From contig NZ_LT745763.1 in the NCBI RefSeq assembly GCF_900166595.1, positions 2,286,660 to 2,350,659 on the forward strand: 64,000 nucleotides of DNA, read 5' to 3'. Positions 19,988-28,943 of the stretch are shown one piece after another. The stretch's first letter is position 1, and every line of letters begins with the position of its first letter. The stretch comes from Virgibacillus dokdonensis (lineage in GTDB: Bacteria; Bacillota; Bacilli; Bacillales; Amphibacillaceae). The position numbers and the translations under genes were made by a program. Under the pieces are notes generated by a model that worked only from the letters and a program-made list of their open reading frames with translations, was not told the origin of the DNA and searched no databases.

Positions 19988-20028
19988 AAGACAGATCGTA
20001 TATAGTCATACGTTTCATAGTTGATAAA

Positions 20029-20391
20029 TTATTCTTGAGTAACACGAACTCCTTGAATATAAATATTGACAGAATCAATCTCCAAACCGAGAGATTGATT
20101 TAGCGTGTATTTAACTTTTGATTGAACATTATGAGCAATCTCAGATATTTTTGTACCATAACTTACAATAATATACATGTCGATATGCAGATGATGTTGC
20201 TCTTGACGAACAATAACACCTTTAGAGAAATTTTCTTTACGTAAAATTTCCGCAATACCGTCCCGTATTTGACTTTTTGAAGCCATCCCAACAATACCGT
20301 AACACTCTACCGCAGCCCCTCCAGCAATCGTTGCAATTACTTCGTTTGTTATTGTTACTTGACCATCATTTGTATGCAGTTCAATGGACAT
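20029..20391 (-). CDS. yloU: Asp23/Gls24 family envelope stress response protein (YloU)
   Basis: A 120-residue Asp23 (DUF322) protein with the family core EVIATIAGGAAVECYGIVGMA and a C-terminal VNIYIQGVRV. Relatives form membrane-associated filaments or respond to cell-wall stress and stand next to fakA-type genes; the role here is inferred from that. RBS AAAGGAGG. It is the first gene of the yloU-fakA unit. Confidence 0.93.
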   Translation of the reverse strand: MSIELHTNDGQVTITNEVIATIAGGAAVECYGIVGMASKSQIRDGIAEILRKENFSKGVIVRQEQHHLHIDMYIIVSYGTKISEIAHNVQSKVKYTLNQSLGLEIDSVNIYIQGVRVTQE

Positions 20392-20867
20392 TTGAATCCT
20401 CCTTTTAGTACCTGCTCACATTCTAAAAACATTCTACTACATGCAACTATATTTTAAAAGTCAAAGATGATTGCAATATAAAATTACCCCTTCTTACAAT
20501 GTACGATTTCCATGCATCTGTCAAGCGTTTTTTCTTGATGTTCTATAGATTGTCTACTTTATTCATCTATTCATTGAGAAAACTTACAAAACCTGATCTA
20601 AACAAAATGCTTTAGAAATTTTAACGGAGACTCCTCGAAAATGGACAGTCATATTCTTCGTGCGATGTTTCACTGTCGTAGCTTTCCTTGTCCAGTGGAA
20701 AAGCGTAGTTTTTTCCACAGCGGTCACTAGCTACATTTCGCTTATGCATTTATAAAACAATTGTTGCATGAAACTGCCAGTAAAAGTGTACATGAATAGA
20801 GTACTGGAAATTTTGAGGTCATAATTATGTTGAGAAAAACTTGATACATACCAACGCAAAACAATAA
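20392..20867. other. Intergenic region yloU-rpmB
   Basis: A divergent promoter region with no credible gene; a short minus-strand frame at 20731-20985 runs into rpmB and lacks an RBS. It contains the degenerate C repeat (20622-20726). The promoter for yloU should also be here, but is not clear. Confidence 0.5.
20622..20726. repeat. Degenerate Bacillaceae intergenic repeat (C)
   Basis: It starts with CGGAGACTCCTCG and ends with GGAAAAGCGTAG then TTTTTTCCACAGCGG. These are the two ends of a repeat I recognise from intergenic regions of many Bacillaceae (GCGGAGACTCCT...GGAAAGCGAAG...CAGCGG). The middle is eroded. TGGAAAA and TTTTCCA form a small hairpin near the 3' end. The assignment is from memory. 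Confidence 0.5.
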
Positions 20868-20896
20868 TTGCAAATAAACTAATGTTATGGTAAATT
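20868..20896 (+). promoter_or_regulatory. Candidate rpmB promoter
   Basis: TTGCAA (20868-20873), 17 bp spacer, TAAATT (20891-20896), about 50 bp before the rpmB start. The match is moderate; no other pair in this stretch is better. Confidence 0.5.
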
Positions 20897-20944
20897 ATAT
20901 AAGTATGAGGTTTAAGTTGAAAAGAAAGAAGTAGGAGGGATAGC

Positions 20945-21133
20945 ATGGCCAGAAAATGTGTTGTTACTGGACGCCAGACTCGCACTGGAAACCACCGCTC
21001 TCACGCAATGAATTCAAACAAGCGAAAATGGAAAGCTAATGTACAAAAAGTACGCATCATGGTAGATGGTAAACCGAAAAAAGTTTATGTTTCTGCACGC
21101 GCCCTAAAATCAGGGAAAGTGGAACGCGTATAA
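20945..21133 (+). CDS. rpmB: 50S ribosomal protein L28
   Basis: 62 residues starting [20 protein letters not shown] and ending [14 protein letters not shown], nearly the B. subtilis sequence. It has a single cysteine, so this is the zinc-free form. RBS GGAGGG. Plus strand, opposite to its neighbours, as in B. subtilis where rpmB is also reversed relative to spoVM and yloU. Confidence 0.98.
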   Translation: MARKCVVTGRQTRTGNHRSHAMNSNKRKWKANVQKVRIMVDGKPKKVYVSARALKSGKVERV

Positions 21134-21157
21134 TATACAGCTTCACACATTAGTTAT

Positions 21158-21189
21158 AAATAAGCACCTTTTAATAAAGGTGCTTATTT
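21158..21189 (+). terminator. Terminator of rpmB
   Basis: AAATAAGCACCTTT pairs perfectly with AAAGGTGCTTATTT around a TAAT loop, 24 bp after the stop. Confidence 0.85.
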
Positions 21190-21211
21190 ATATGGAATTA
21201 CAGTATATTAT

Positions 21212-21271
21212 TGTAGTTTTTCTTATACTATATACCTTTAAACTTTTATACTTTCCTAGGGTATAAAAAAA
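21212..21271 (+). repeat. A-family repeat, partial copy A3
   Basis: Contains the 3' half of the A consensus: GTAGTTTTTCTTATACTATA, CCTTTAAACTT, ATACTTTCC, AGGGTATAAAAAAAC. The 5' hairpin is missing. Its final A-run is the U-tract of the minus-strand spoVM terminator. Confidence 0.75.
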
Positions 21272-21294
21272 CAAGCCATGATCAATTTCATGGC
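21264..21294 (-). terminator. Terminator after spoVM
   Basis: GCCATGA (21275-21281) and TCATGGC (21288-21294) form a stem around a 6 nt loop; the minus strand continues TTGTTTTTTTATAC. The U-tract is the end of repeat A3. It lies about 45 bp beyond the spoVM stop. Confidence 0.8.
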
Positions 21295-21337
21295 CGCTTT
21301 TCAACAATAATTTATACCTCACTCGTCTTCTTGCAGT

Positions 21338-21421
21338 TTACTTCTCTTTCTTAAATGTACCAATAATCACTCTTACAAATCCACCTATAAACTTTGGGAG
21401 CTTAATCGTATAAAATTTCAT
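21338..21421 (-). CDS. spoVM: Stage V sporulation protein SpoVM
   Basis: Found by reading the gap between thiN and rpmB. The minus strand encodes a 27-residue peptide starting MKFYTIKLPKFIGG and ending FKKEK, with GAGGAGGG 8 nt before the ATG. B. subtilis SpoVM is a 26-residue amphipathic helix with the same first 11 residues; it recognises the convex forespore membrane and anchors SpoIVA and the coat. The conserved P9 is present and the helix is amphipathic and basic. Position between thiN and rpmB is the same as in B. subtilis. Confidence 0.96.
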   Translation of the reverse strand: MKFYTIKLPKFIGGFVRVIIGTFKKEK

Positions 21422-21461
21422 GAGTTCGCCCTCCTCTTTACAAACAAAACTAACTAGAAAT

Positions 21462-22103
21462 CTAATCACGGCTCTTTACTAATAATAATATGCCTTCTTT
21501 GTAAGAAAAAGTACCACTATTTCTAATTAGCTTGTTTGAAATACATAACGTGGACCCCCATGAAATATTCGCATTCGTTAAAGGGTAGTAAAAATGTGTT
21601 AGCGTAATACCTTTCACTTCTTTCGAAAAAGGCACGAAAGAAATGATCGGATAATTGATATCATGTAGAACTGTGTACTTGCCTGGAAACGTTAATTCTA
21701 AATAATTCGCTATGTCAATTATAATTCCACGAATCCCTTTCGATAAAATAACATAAAGCAATTGTACATTGATGAACTCGTGATCTTTACGCCCTCCTGA
21801 TACACCAAATAAATAGATTGTGTCCGGATCCAGTTCATAAGCTTTGTTTAAAGCTAATTCTAAGTCTGTTTCGTCCTTTTCAGAAGGATAAACATGAACG
21901 TAGTGTGCATGTTTATCAATTAGCGATTTTTCCTCTTTCGTTGTAGAATCAAAATCCCCAATAGCATAGGTAATTGGCAAATCGTAAGTAGCTAAAACCC
22001 ATGCACCTCGATCAGCACCTATCCAAAAATCCACCTCTTCCTTGTATGTTTTTAAATCAGGATGGTTTCCAGGTGCATTACCTACAATGCCTACTACAGT
22101 CAC
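21462..22103 (-). CDS. thiN: Thiamine pyrophosphokinase
   Basis: Transfers pyrophosphate from ATP to thiamine. 213 residues with GADRGA at 29-34, GDFDS at 49-53, the KDETDLELAL segment and GGRKDHE. It starts with GTG; AAAGGGG lies about 10 nt upstream, just after the rpe stop. The spoVM gene follows 40 bp later. Confidence 0.95.
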   Translation of the reverse strand: MTVVGIVGNAPGNHPDLKTYKEEVDFWIGADRGAWVLATYDLPITYAIGDFDSTTKEEKSLIDKHAHYVHVYPSEKDETDLELALNKAYELDPDTIYLFGVSGGRKDHEFINVQLLYVILSKGIRGIIIDIANYLELTFPGKYTVLHDINYPIISFVPFSKEVKGITLTHFYYPLTNANISWGSTLCISNKLIRNSGTFSYKEGILLLVKSRD

Positions 22104-22104
22104 G

Positions 22105-22767
22105 TTAATTAGACCCCTTTACTGCCTGCAAAATTTCCTGCATCGCCTTGTTACGATCTTCTTGGGCAAAAATAGCACTTCCCGCTACGAGTACATCGGC
22201 ACCAGCATCTACACATCGTTTGGCAGTTTTGGAGTTAACCCCTCCATCAACCTCAATCTCAAAAGAAAAACCAAAATCTTCACGCCACTTATTTACTAAC
22301 TTTATTTTTCCTAACGTACCATCAATAAACGATTGTCCACCAAATCCAGGATTAACTGTCATAATTAAAATTATATCGATGTCAGGTAAAATAGGCAGTA
22401 ACGTTTCAGCAGGAGTAGCAGGATTAATGACTACGCCTGTTTTCATTCCATGTTCTTTGATAAGCTGAATAGTTCTGTGTAAATGTTGGCAAACTTCTTG
22501 GTGCACTGTAATGATATCCGCTCCTGCCTTAGCAAATGAAGGTATAAATTGATCTGGATTTTCAATCATAAGATGAACATCCAACGGAAGATTTGTTACA
22601 GGACGAATTGCTTCAACGATTGGCGGTCCTAAAGTAATATTTGGTACAAAATGACCGTCCATCACGTCGACATGGATATAGTCAGCTCCAAATTGGTCTA
22701 CTTCCTTCACTTCTTCCCCTAAACGAGCAAAATCTGCAGCTAAAATGGATGGTGCTAATTTTATCAT
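22105..22767 (-). CDS. rpe: Ribulose-phosphate 3-epimerase
   Basis: Pentose phosphate pathway TIM-barrel enzyme of 220 residues interconverting ribulose-5-P and xylulose-5-P. Metal and catalytic motif HVDVMDGHFVPN at 32-43, MTVNPGFGGQ phosphate loop, and DGGVN with the conserved aspartate. It lies 1 bp from rsgA in the prpC-spoVM run. Confidence 0.97.
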   Translation of the reverse strand: MIKLAPSILAADFARLGEEVKEVDQFGADYIHVDVMDGHFVPNITLGPPIVEAIRPVTNLPLDVHLMIENPDQFIPSFAKAGADIITVHQEVCQHLHRTIQLIKEHGMKTGVVINPATPAETLLPILPDIDIILIMTVNPGFGGQSFIDGTLGKIKLVNKWREDFGFSFEIEVDGGVNSKTAKRCVDAGADVLVAGSAIFAQEDRNKAMQEILQAVKGSN

Positions 22768-22768
22768 A

Positions 22769-23647
22769 TTAATACCTCGGCTTTCTTAATTTGATTTCTT
22801 CGTAAAAACGTACATAATGGTCATAGCGATAACCCGTTATTTCACCGTCTTCAACCGCTTGCTTAACGGCACATTTAGGCTCTTTTATATGCATGCAGCC
22901 ACGGAATTTACAATTTGCTTTTCTTTCTCTTATCTCTGGAAAACAATCAGCTAGTTCAGATGCGCTTAAATCTTGAAATTCCAAAGAACTAAAACCGGGT
23001 GTATCTGCAACAAGTCCGCCAAACATAGGAAGTAATTCCACATGTCTTGTTGTATGTCTTCCTCGACCAAGACTATCGGAAATTTCTCCTGTTTTTAATG
23101 CAAGAGAAGGATCTATCGCATTGAGTAATGTTGTTTTTCCTACACCCGATTGCCCAGCAATGACTGTAATTTTATCTTTTAAATACCGTTTCAAAATGGA
23201 TGTATGATCGGAATGCTTAACGGATAGTAACTCCACGTCATAACCGATTTTTTGATAATCTTTTTGATATTTTTCAAATCGATCTCTTTCCTTTTCCGCG
23301 ACATCCAATTTGGTAAAGAAGATAACTGGCTTAATCAAATTGGATTCTACTAAAACCAGGAAACGATCAAGCAATGTTGCATTAAAAGCAGGCTTCATTG
23401 CAGAAGTAACTATGATTGCTTGATCAATATTTGCAATCGGCGGGCGAAGTAATTCGTTATCTCTTTCATGTATTTCTAAAATATATCCTTCATTGTCACC
23501 ACTAAAGTCAAAGGTTACTACATCACCAACTAAAGGCGTTATTTTTTTTTTACGAAAAACTCCCCTGCCTTTACATTGGTACAGATCTCCGTCAGCTTGT
23601 ACATAGTAAAAACCGCTTATAGCTTTAATTATTCTCCCTTTTGCCAT
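22769..23647 (-). CDS. rsgA: Ribosome small subunit-dependent GTPase RsgA (YloQ/CpgA)
   Basis: Circularly permuted GTPase that acts in 30S maturation. 292 residues: N-terminal OB fold, TKLD (G4) at 112-115, P-loop GQSGVGKT at 165-172, DTPG at 215-218, then a zinc site formed by C246, C251, H253 and C259. In relatives it is a PrkC substrate, in line with its place directly downstream of prkC. Confidence 0.97.
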   Translation of the reverse strand: MAKGRIIKAISGFYYVQADGDLYQCKGRGVFRKKKITPLVGDVVTFDFSGDNEGYILEIHERDNELLRPPIANIDQAIIVTSAMKPAFNATLLDRFLVLVESNLIKPVIFFTKLDVAEKERDRFEKYQKDYQKIGYDVELLSVKHSDHTSILKRYLKDKITVIAGQSGVGKTTLLNAIDPSLALKTGEISDSLGRGRHTTRHVELLPMFGGLVADTPGFSSLEFQDLSASELADCFPEIRERKANCKFRGCMHIKEPKCAVKQAVEDGEITGYRYDHYVRFYEEIKLRKPRY

Positions 23648-25663
23648 CTATTCACCTTCTTTATAAGCAATTACTTTATTCGAAATAACTTCTCCATCTC
23701 GCTTTATAATGTATTCGGCCTCGCTATCAGGTGCAATTGTAAGTGAGAAAGTTACTTCTGTATCTTCGGTTATTTTTTCCTCCATATAAACTTCAGATAA
23801 TTCATTCTCCATATCTTCAATATATATAGTCACCGTTTGCTCTGGAAGTTCTTCTTGTTCCTCTGTCTCTTTCTTAGGTTTATAAGGAACTGTATAAGCA
23901 ACTTCATGCGTTTTAGGAGGCATTTCTTCAGGCCCGGAAGAAATGACTACGGTTACTGTCGCACCTTCTTCCAATTCAGTATCTGTTTCTGGATCTTGGC
24001 GAATAACTTCTCCTTCTGGCGTTGTATCAGAGTGATCTGTTTCTTTATTCATCTTTAGTCCATAGTTTTTTAAATATTCTTCAGCCTCTGCTTCTGTCAT
24101 CCCTTTTAAATTATTTAAACGAACTGTCTTAGGCCCGCTACTAATGCGGAAGATTACCTTTGTCTCACTCGGTACAACTTCACTGTCTGGACTAGGTTGA
24201 ATCTGTTCAATAATCTCTCCAATTGGTTTGTCTGAATTCACTTCGTACGGATCTAGCACCTCATAACCATCTTCTTCTAGCAAACGTTTTACCTGTTTAA
24301 AATCTTTTCCCACATAATCAGCAAAAGAAGCTGTTTCTTTACCTTTACTAATCAATAGCTTAATCGTCGACTCTTCCTTTATTGAGGAACCAGCGTTTGG
24401 ATCGGTACCTACAACATTACCTTCTTCAACCTCATCGGAAAAAACTTCTTCCTTATCTACAATTAAGTTTAAATCTTCCAGCTTGGTCATTGCTTCTCTA
24501 TCTGTCATATCTGTTACATCAGGTACAGTAACATCTTTTGGTTGGAATAAATCGGTAAAAAAGTACAATGCTAATAATCCAGCGACAAGTAAAAGTATAC
24601 TACCTATTAAGATAATCCATTTCTTCTTGTTTTTTTTCTTTTTCGGTCTTTGTTTCTTTGTTTTTTTATCAGGTTGCTTTTTATCTACTTTCTTCTCGGA
24701 CTCTGTATAAGATTTAGTTGTGTTAGAGGTGTGAATGATGGTTTCATCATTAGGTGACATTTCTACCTGATCTGTAATAATTGGAATTGCCTTCGTTTCT
24801 TCCCCCTTTTCTATCGGTGGAATAAACATTGGTTCATTTCGTTTGTTTGGATCAAGTGCTGTTTCTAGTGCATCTTGCATATCATCCACCGTTTCATAAC
24901 GATGAAATGGGTCTTTGGCTGTTGCTTTTAAAACGATATTTTCTACACTTTGCGGGATGCTTGCGTTAAACTCACGTACAGAAGGTGTATTATTTTGCAA
25001 ATGCTTTAAAGCAATAGAAACAGCTGATTGTCCCAAAAAAGGTAACTTTGCTGTTAATAATTCGTATAAAACAATCCCAAGCGAATAAATATCGGACTTT
25101 TTGGTAGCCATTCCTCCTCTTGCTTGCTCTGGTGATAAATAATGAACAGATCCTAGAATCGAATTTGTCTGTGTTAACGAAGTGGCACTTAAAGCAACAG
25201 CAATTCCAAAGTCTGTTACTTTCACTTGACCATTTGTATCAACTAGAATATTTTGCGGCTTTATGTCACGATGCACGATATCATTCTCATGCGCATGAGA
25301 AATAGCCGAGGTAATTTGTCCCATAATATCCAATGCTTCCTTAACTTCTATGGGACCTTTATTTTGTATGTATTCTTTTAAAGTCATGCCTTTTACATAT
25401 TCCATGACCATATAAAGTAAATGATCTTCTTCGCCGACATCATATATATTCACGATATTTGGATGATTTAAACTTGTAGCAGCATGTGCTTCGCGATCAA
25501 AACGAGCGATAAATTCTTGGTCATTTGCATACTCCAAACGCAAACTTTTAAGCGCTACATCTCTTTCTAAAATGGTATCTCTGACTAAATAAACATTTGC
25601 CATACCACCACCGCCAATTGTTTCCTTAATCAGGTAGCGATCATTAATTAAGTGCCCTTTCAT
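23648..25663 (-). CDS. prkC: Serine/threonine protein kinase PrkC with PASTA repeats
   Basis: Membrane kinase of 671 residues from the ATG at 25663, which shares one base with the prpC stop (TGATG); a TTG one codon upstream is the alternative. Kinase domain about 10-270: glycine loop GGGGMANVY, catalytic Lys in DVALK, HRDIKPQN and DFG. A basic linker then one membrane helix about 349-370. Outside are three PASTA repeats (about 378-440, 441-510, 511-580), which sense muropeptide/lipid II in relatives, and a C-terminal domain. It controls germination and wall metabolism in B. subtilis. Confidence 0.97.
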   Translation of the reverse strand: MKGHLINDRYLIKETIGGGGMANVYLVRDTILERDVALKSLRLEYANDQEFIARFDREAHAATSLNHPNIVNIYDVGEEDHLLYMVMEYVKGMTLKEYIQNKGPIEVKEALDIMGQITSAISHAHENDIVHRDIKPQNILVDTNGQVKVTDFGIAVALSATSLTQTNSILGSVHYLSPEQARGGMATKKSDIYSLGIVLYELLTAKLPFLGQSAVSIALKHLQNNTPSVREFNASIPQSVENIVLKATAKDPFHRYETVDDMQDALETALDPNKRNEPMFIPPIEKGEETKAIPIITDQVEMSPNDETIIHTSNTTKSYTESEKKVDKKQPDKKTKKQRPKKKKNKKKWIILIGSILLLVAGLLALYFFTDLFQPKDVTVPDVTDMTDREAMTKLEDLNLIVDKEEVFSDEVEEGNVVGTDPNAGSSIKEESTIKLLISKGKETASFADYVGKDFKQVKRLLEEDGYEVLDPYEVNSDKPIGEIIEQIQPSPDSEVVPSETKVIFRISSGPKTVRLNNLKGMTEAEAEEYLKNYGLKMNKETDHSDTTPEGEVIRQDPETDTELEEGATVTVVISSGPEEMPPKTHEVAYTVPYKPKKETEEQEELPEQTVTIYIEDMENELSEVYMEEKITEDTEVTFSLTIAPDSEAEYIIKRDGEVISNKVIAYKEGE

Positions 25664-26424
25664 CAAGATGATTCACCTGCTCTCTCTTCAGGCTTATCGT
25701 GTTGTATTAAAACAAGAGAAATATTATCCTCACCGCCACGTTCATTTGCTACTTGAATCATCTTTTTCCCAATATGGCAAAGTTCCTCATCAGAATATAT
25801 CATGGAATAAATTTCTTCATCTGTTAATTTATCAGTTAATCCGTCTGTACATAGTAACAGTAAATCATTTTGTTCTAGACTCAATGTGCGAACATCACAT
25901 GTAACAGTTTCTTCTGTCCCTAGAGCCTTTAAAACGACATTTTTTCGTGGATGGTAAACAGCCTCTTCTTTAGAAATTTGCCCTGATTGAACAAGAGCAT
26001 TTACAAAGGAATGATCTTCTGTAATCTGTTTCATCTGCTCATTATTGATTACATAAGCCCTACTATCACCAATATGTGCAATCGTTAAAGCGTCATCAAG
26101 AATAATCGCGATAACAATGGTCGTTCCCATTCCATGGCAAGCTTCATGTTCTTGAGCATGCTGAAAAATAGCTGTATTCGCTTCTTGAACAGCATCTTTC
26201 ACCCATGCTTCAGCCATCTCCGGGGTATCTACTTGTTGTGTTTTTTCCCATTTATCTTGTAGCAATCTGGTAGCCATTTGACTAGCAACATCACCAGCTT
26301 GGTGCCCGCCCATGCCATCAGCTATAATTGCTTGAGCCTGGCCTGCAACATTATAAAACACGCCTCCAGAGTCTTCATTATGACTTCGAACTTGCCCGCG
26401 ATCTGTTAAAAAATGAGCTTTCAT
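25663..26424 (-). CDS. prpC: PP2C-type protein phosphatase PrpC (Stp)
   Basis: Metal-dependent Ser/Thr phosphatase of 253 residues that reverses PrkC. PP2C motifs: R12 and NED 16-18, DGMGGHQAGD at 36-45, HIGDSRAY, and LLLCTDGLTD with the metal aspartate. RBS GGGAGTG. It overlaps prkC and is first in the prpC-prkC-rsgA-rpe-thiN-spoVM run. In B. subtilis rlmN stands just upstream; here only a 199 bp gap is found. Confidence 0.97.
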   Translation of the reverse strand: MKAHFLTDRGQVRSHNEDSGGVFYNVAGQAQAIIADGMGGHQAGDVASQMATRLLQDKWEKTQQVDTPEMAEAWVKDAVQEANTAIFQHAQEHEACHGMGTTIVIAIILDDALTIAHIGDSRAYVINNEQMKQITEDHSFVNALVQSGQISKEEAVYHPRKNVVLKALGTEETVTCDVRTLSLEQNDLLLLCTDGLTDKLTDEEIYSMIYSDEELCHIGKKMIQVANERGGEDNISLVLIQHDKPEERAGESS

Positions 26425-26623
26425 TATTTCACTCCCTTATTCTGAGAGAAACGCAGCTTCGCTCTAAACCTTAACGAAAAGCAGCGCCCCTCTCTAACTA
26501 CAAGCTTAAAAATACTTGTTTAAATATTTCTCAATGAAAAAGATTCCCTTCTGTACGCCATTTACTTCACGACGTATTGTTTATACATCTACAGTATTAC
26601 ACATTACCTCCCAGAAAAGAAGT

Positions 26624-27985
26624 CTATTTCATCCGTTTTTTCTTTAATCGTGTCATAAAGAAGCCATCCGTCTCAAATGAGTGAGGGAAGATTTGTAAAC
26701 CCATTTCACTTACACCCGCTGAATCACGTAAGGGTCCTGGCAAATCAGTAAAAAATGTCTGGTCCACTTCAAAAGAAGGATGTTTGTCACAAAAAGCACG
26801 TACAACGTGTTCATTTTCTTGCTGGTCGACCGTACATGTGCTGTATACAAGTAGACCTTCTTGCTTTATTAAAGGAGCAACTGTTTCCAGTATTTCCTGT
26901 TGAATAAGAGATAACCGTTCTATATCTTGTTCGTGTTTATGATATTTTATTTCTGGTTTCCCTCTAATAACACCCAATCCTGAGCAAGGTGCATCAACTA
27001 AAATTCGATCAAAGCTTCCTTTTTGATACATACTTTGTAAATTACGCGCATCCTCTTTAGACGGATGTATAATGGACAATTCAAGTTCATTTGCCTTTGC
27101 TTGAATAAGCTTCACCTTTTTAGTATGAAGGTCGTAAGCATCGATTCTTCCTCTATTCTCCATTTTCTCAGCTATATGGGTGGCCTTTCCACCAGGAGCG
27201 CTACACGTATCAAGTACATGCATACCAGGTTGTAAACGTAAGATTTCTGCTACAAGCATCGAGGATTGATCCTGGATTGTGAGCCTTCCCTCTTTAAACC
27301 ACTTGCTCTTTAACACTTTCCCTTCTTCAACAATGATTCCTTGTTGAGAAAAAAAGGAAGGACGCACTTTAAAACCACTTTCCGCCATTTCTTGCATTAT
27401 TTCTTCCCTATTTGTTTTCAAAGGTTGAATACGAACAGACAATGGCTTGTGATTGGTATTGGCTATACACATTGCTTCTGTCGTCTCTTTTCCATACTGT
27501 TGGATCCATCGTTCTACTAACCATTTGGGATGGCTTGTTGTAATTGAAATTCTGGTTGCATCGTCCTTGATAGATGCTGTAGAAGGGACACCTCGTCTTT
27601 GCACGGTACGTAGAATTCCATTTACATAGGATGCGATACCTTTGTGTCCTCTTGCTTTCGCTATCTCAACAGCTTCATGAATAATCGCATGGTCTGGTAT
27701 ACGATCTAAATATACCATTTGATACATAGACATTCTTAATAAGACCTTTACCCATAAATCAGGAGTTTTCTTTCGATTTAAAAAAGACGCCAAATAATAA
27801 TCTAATGTAATTTGTTGCTGCACTGTACCGTAAACTATCTCCGTAAATAATGCTTCGTCTTTTGGAGAAATATCACCTGTTCTTAATTCTTGATTTACAA
27901 GTAAATGACTGTATCCTTGATCTTTTTCAATTCGTATTAATGTATCTAACACTTTGCTTCGTAGCGATTCTGTTTTCATTATCAT
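26624..27985 (-). CDS. rsmB: 16S rRNA (cytosine(967)-C(5))-methyltransferase RsmB
   Basis: 453 residues. An N-terminal NusB-like domain (about 1-140) is followed by a SAM-dependent RNA m5C methyltransferase fold: CSAPGGKATHIAE (motif I), DAPCSGLG with the cysteine of motif IV, and YSTCTVDQQEN with the catalytic cysteine of motif VI. Its ATG overlaps the fmt stop (TAATG), so it is coupled to fmt. Confidence 0.96.
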   Translation of the reverse strand: MIMKTESLRSKVLDTLIRIEKDQGYSHLLVNQELRTGDISPKDEALFTEIVYGTVQQQITLDYYLASFLNRKKTPDLWVKVLLRMSMYQMVYLDRIPDHAIIHEAVEIAKARGHKGIASYVNGILRTVQRRGVPSTASIKDDATRISITTSHPKWLVERWIQQYGKETTEAMCIANTNHKPLSVRIQPLKTNREEIMQEMAESGFKVRPSFFSQQGIIVEEGKVLKSKWFKEGRLTIQDQSSMLVAEILRLQPGMHVLDTCSAPGGKATHIAEKMENRGRIDAYDLHTKKVKLIQAKANELELSIIHPSKEDARNLQSMYQKGSFDRILVDAPCSGLGVIRGKPEIKYHKHEQDIERLSLIQQEILETVAPLIKQEGLLVYSTCTVDQQENEHVVRAFCDKHPSFEVDQTFFTDLPGPLRDSAGVSEMGLQIFPHSFETDGFFMTRLKKKRMK

Positions 27986-28926
27986 TATTCACCCATTACT
28001 TGACCAATTTGAATTCGATTCGGATTACCTTGTAAATAATCCTTAACTTTCATTCTTTTTTTACCAGCTGGTTGTATTTCTGTGATACGGAAACCTTTCT
28101 TGTCCCCACAAACAACGATGAAAGCACAGTTATCTGGTTTATCGACAACTTCTCCAGGTTGTCCGTCATACACCTTATCAATTGGTTCTCCCCACCAAAT
28201 TTTCATTGGTTTGTCTTGCAAAGTCGTATAGGCCACTGGCCATGGATGTAAGCCACGAACATGATTGTATATCACGTGACTAGGTTTATTCCAATCAATT
28301 TCCTCCTGCTCCCGTTTAATATTAGCAGCAAAGGTTGCTTGATCGTGGTTTTGTTTCATTGCTTTTATGTCGCCTGCAAATAATTGAGGGAGCGTTTGTG
28401 TTAATAATTCCGAACCTGCTTTGGCCAATTTATCGTGTAAACTACCCACATGATCATCTGCATCAATCGATACCTTTTGTTGTGTCAGCATATCACCTGC
28501 ATCTAATTTTTCTACCATATACATAATCGTAATTCCTGTCTCTTTTTTACCTTCCATAATGGCATAGTGAATGGGTGCTCCGCCTCGTAATTCTGGCAAT
28601 AAGGAAGCATGTACATTGATGCAACCATATGGAGGTGCAGTTAATAACGCATTAGGCAATAGTTGACCATAAGCTGCAGTTACGATTAAATCAGGGCTAT
28701 ATGTCAATATCTCTTCGTAATTATCCTTTAACTTTTCTGGTTGAAAGACAGGAATATGATGTTTCTCTGCTTCCAATTTTACTGGTGGGGGGGCAAGCAC
28801 CCGTTTTCTTCCTTTAGGTCGATCAGGCTGGGTAACAGCAAGAACAATTTCATAAGGCGAGTCTATTAATGTCCGTAAAATTGGTACTGCAAAATCGGGA
28901 GTTCCCATAAATACAATTCGCTTCAT
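27985..28926 (-). CDS. fmt: Methionyl-tRNA formyltransferase
   Basis: Formylates initiator Met-tRNA. 313 residues; formyl-folate site NVHASLLP at 104-111 with N104 and H106, D145 in DAGD, then a C-terminal OB-like domain. In B. subtilis def (peptide deformylase) lies between priA and fmt; here priA is only 17 bp upstream and def is not present at this place. Confidence 0.97.
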   Translation of the reverse strand: MKRIVFMGTPDFAVPILRTLIDSPYEIVLAVTQPDRPKGRKRVLAPPPVKLEAEKHHIPVFQPEKLKDNYEEILTYSPDLIVTAAYGQLLPNALLTAPPYGCINVHASLLPELRGGAPIHYAIMEGKKETGITIMYMVEKLDAGDMLTQQKVSIDADDHVGSLHDKLAKAGSELLTQTLPQLFAGDIKAMKQNHDQATFAANIKREQEEIDWNKPSHVIYNHVRGLHPWPVAYTTLQDKPMKIWWGEPIDKVYDGQPGEVVDKPDNCAFIVVCGDKKGFRITEIQPAGKKRMKVKDYLQGNPNRIQIGQVMGE

Positions 28927-28943
28927 TTCACTACCTACTTTCT

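Noticed and set aside
20731..20985. 84-codon minus-strand ORF upstream of rpmB
   Set aside because: It overlaps the rpmB start and promoter region, has no RBS and is of random hydrophobic composition.
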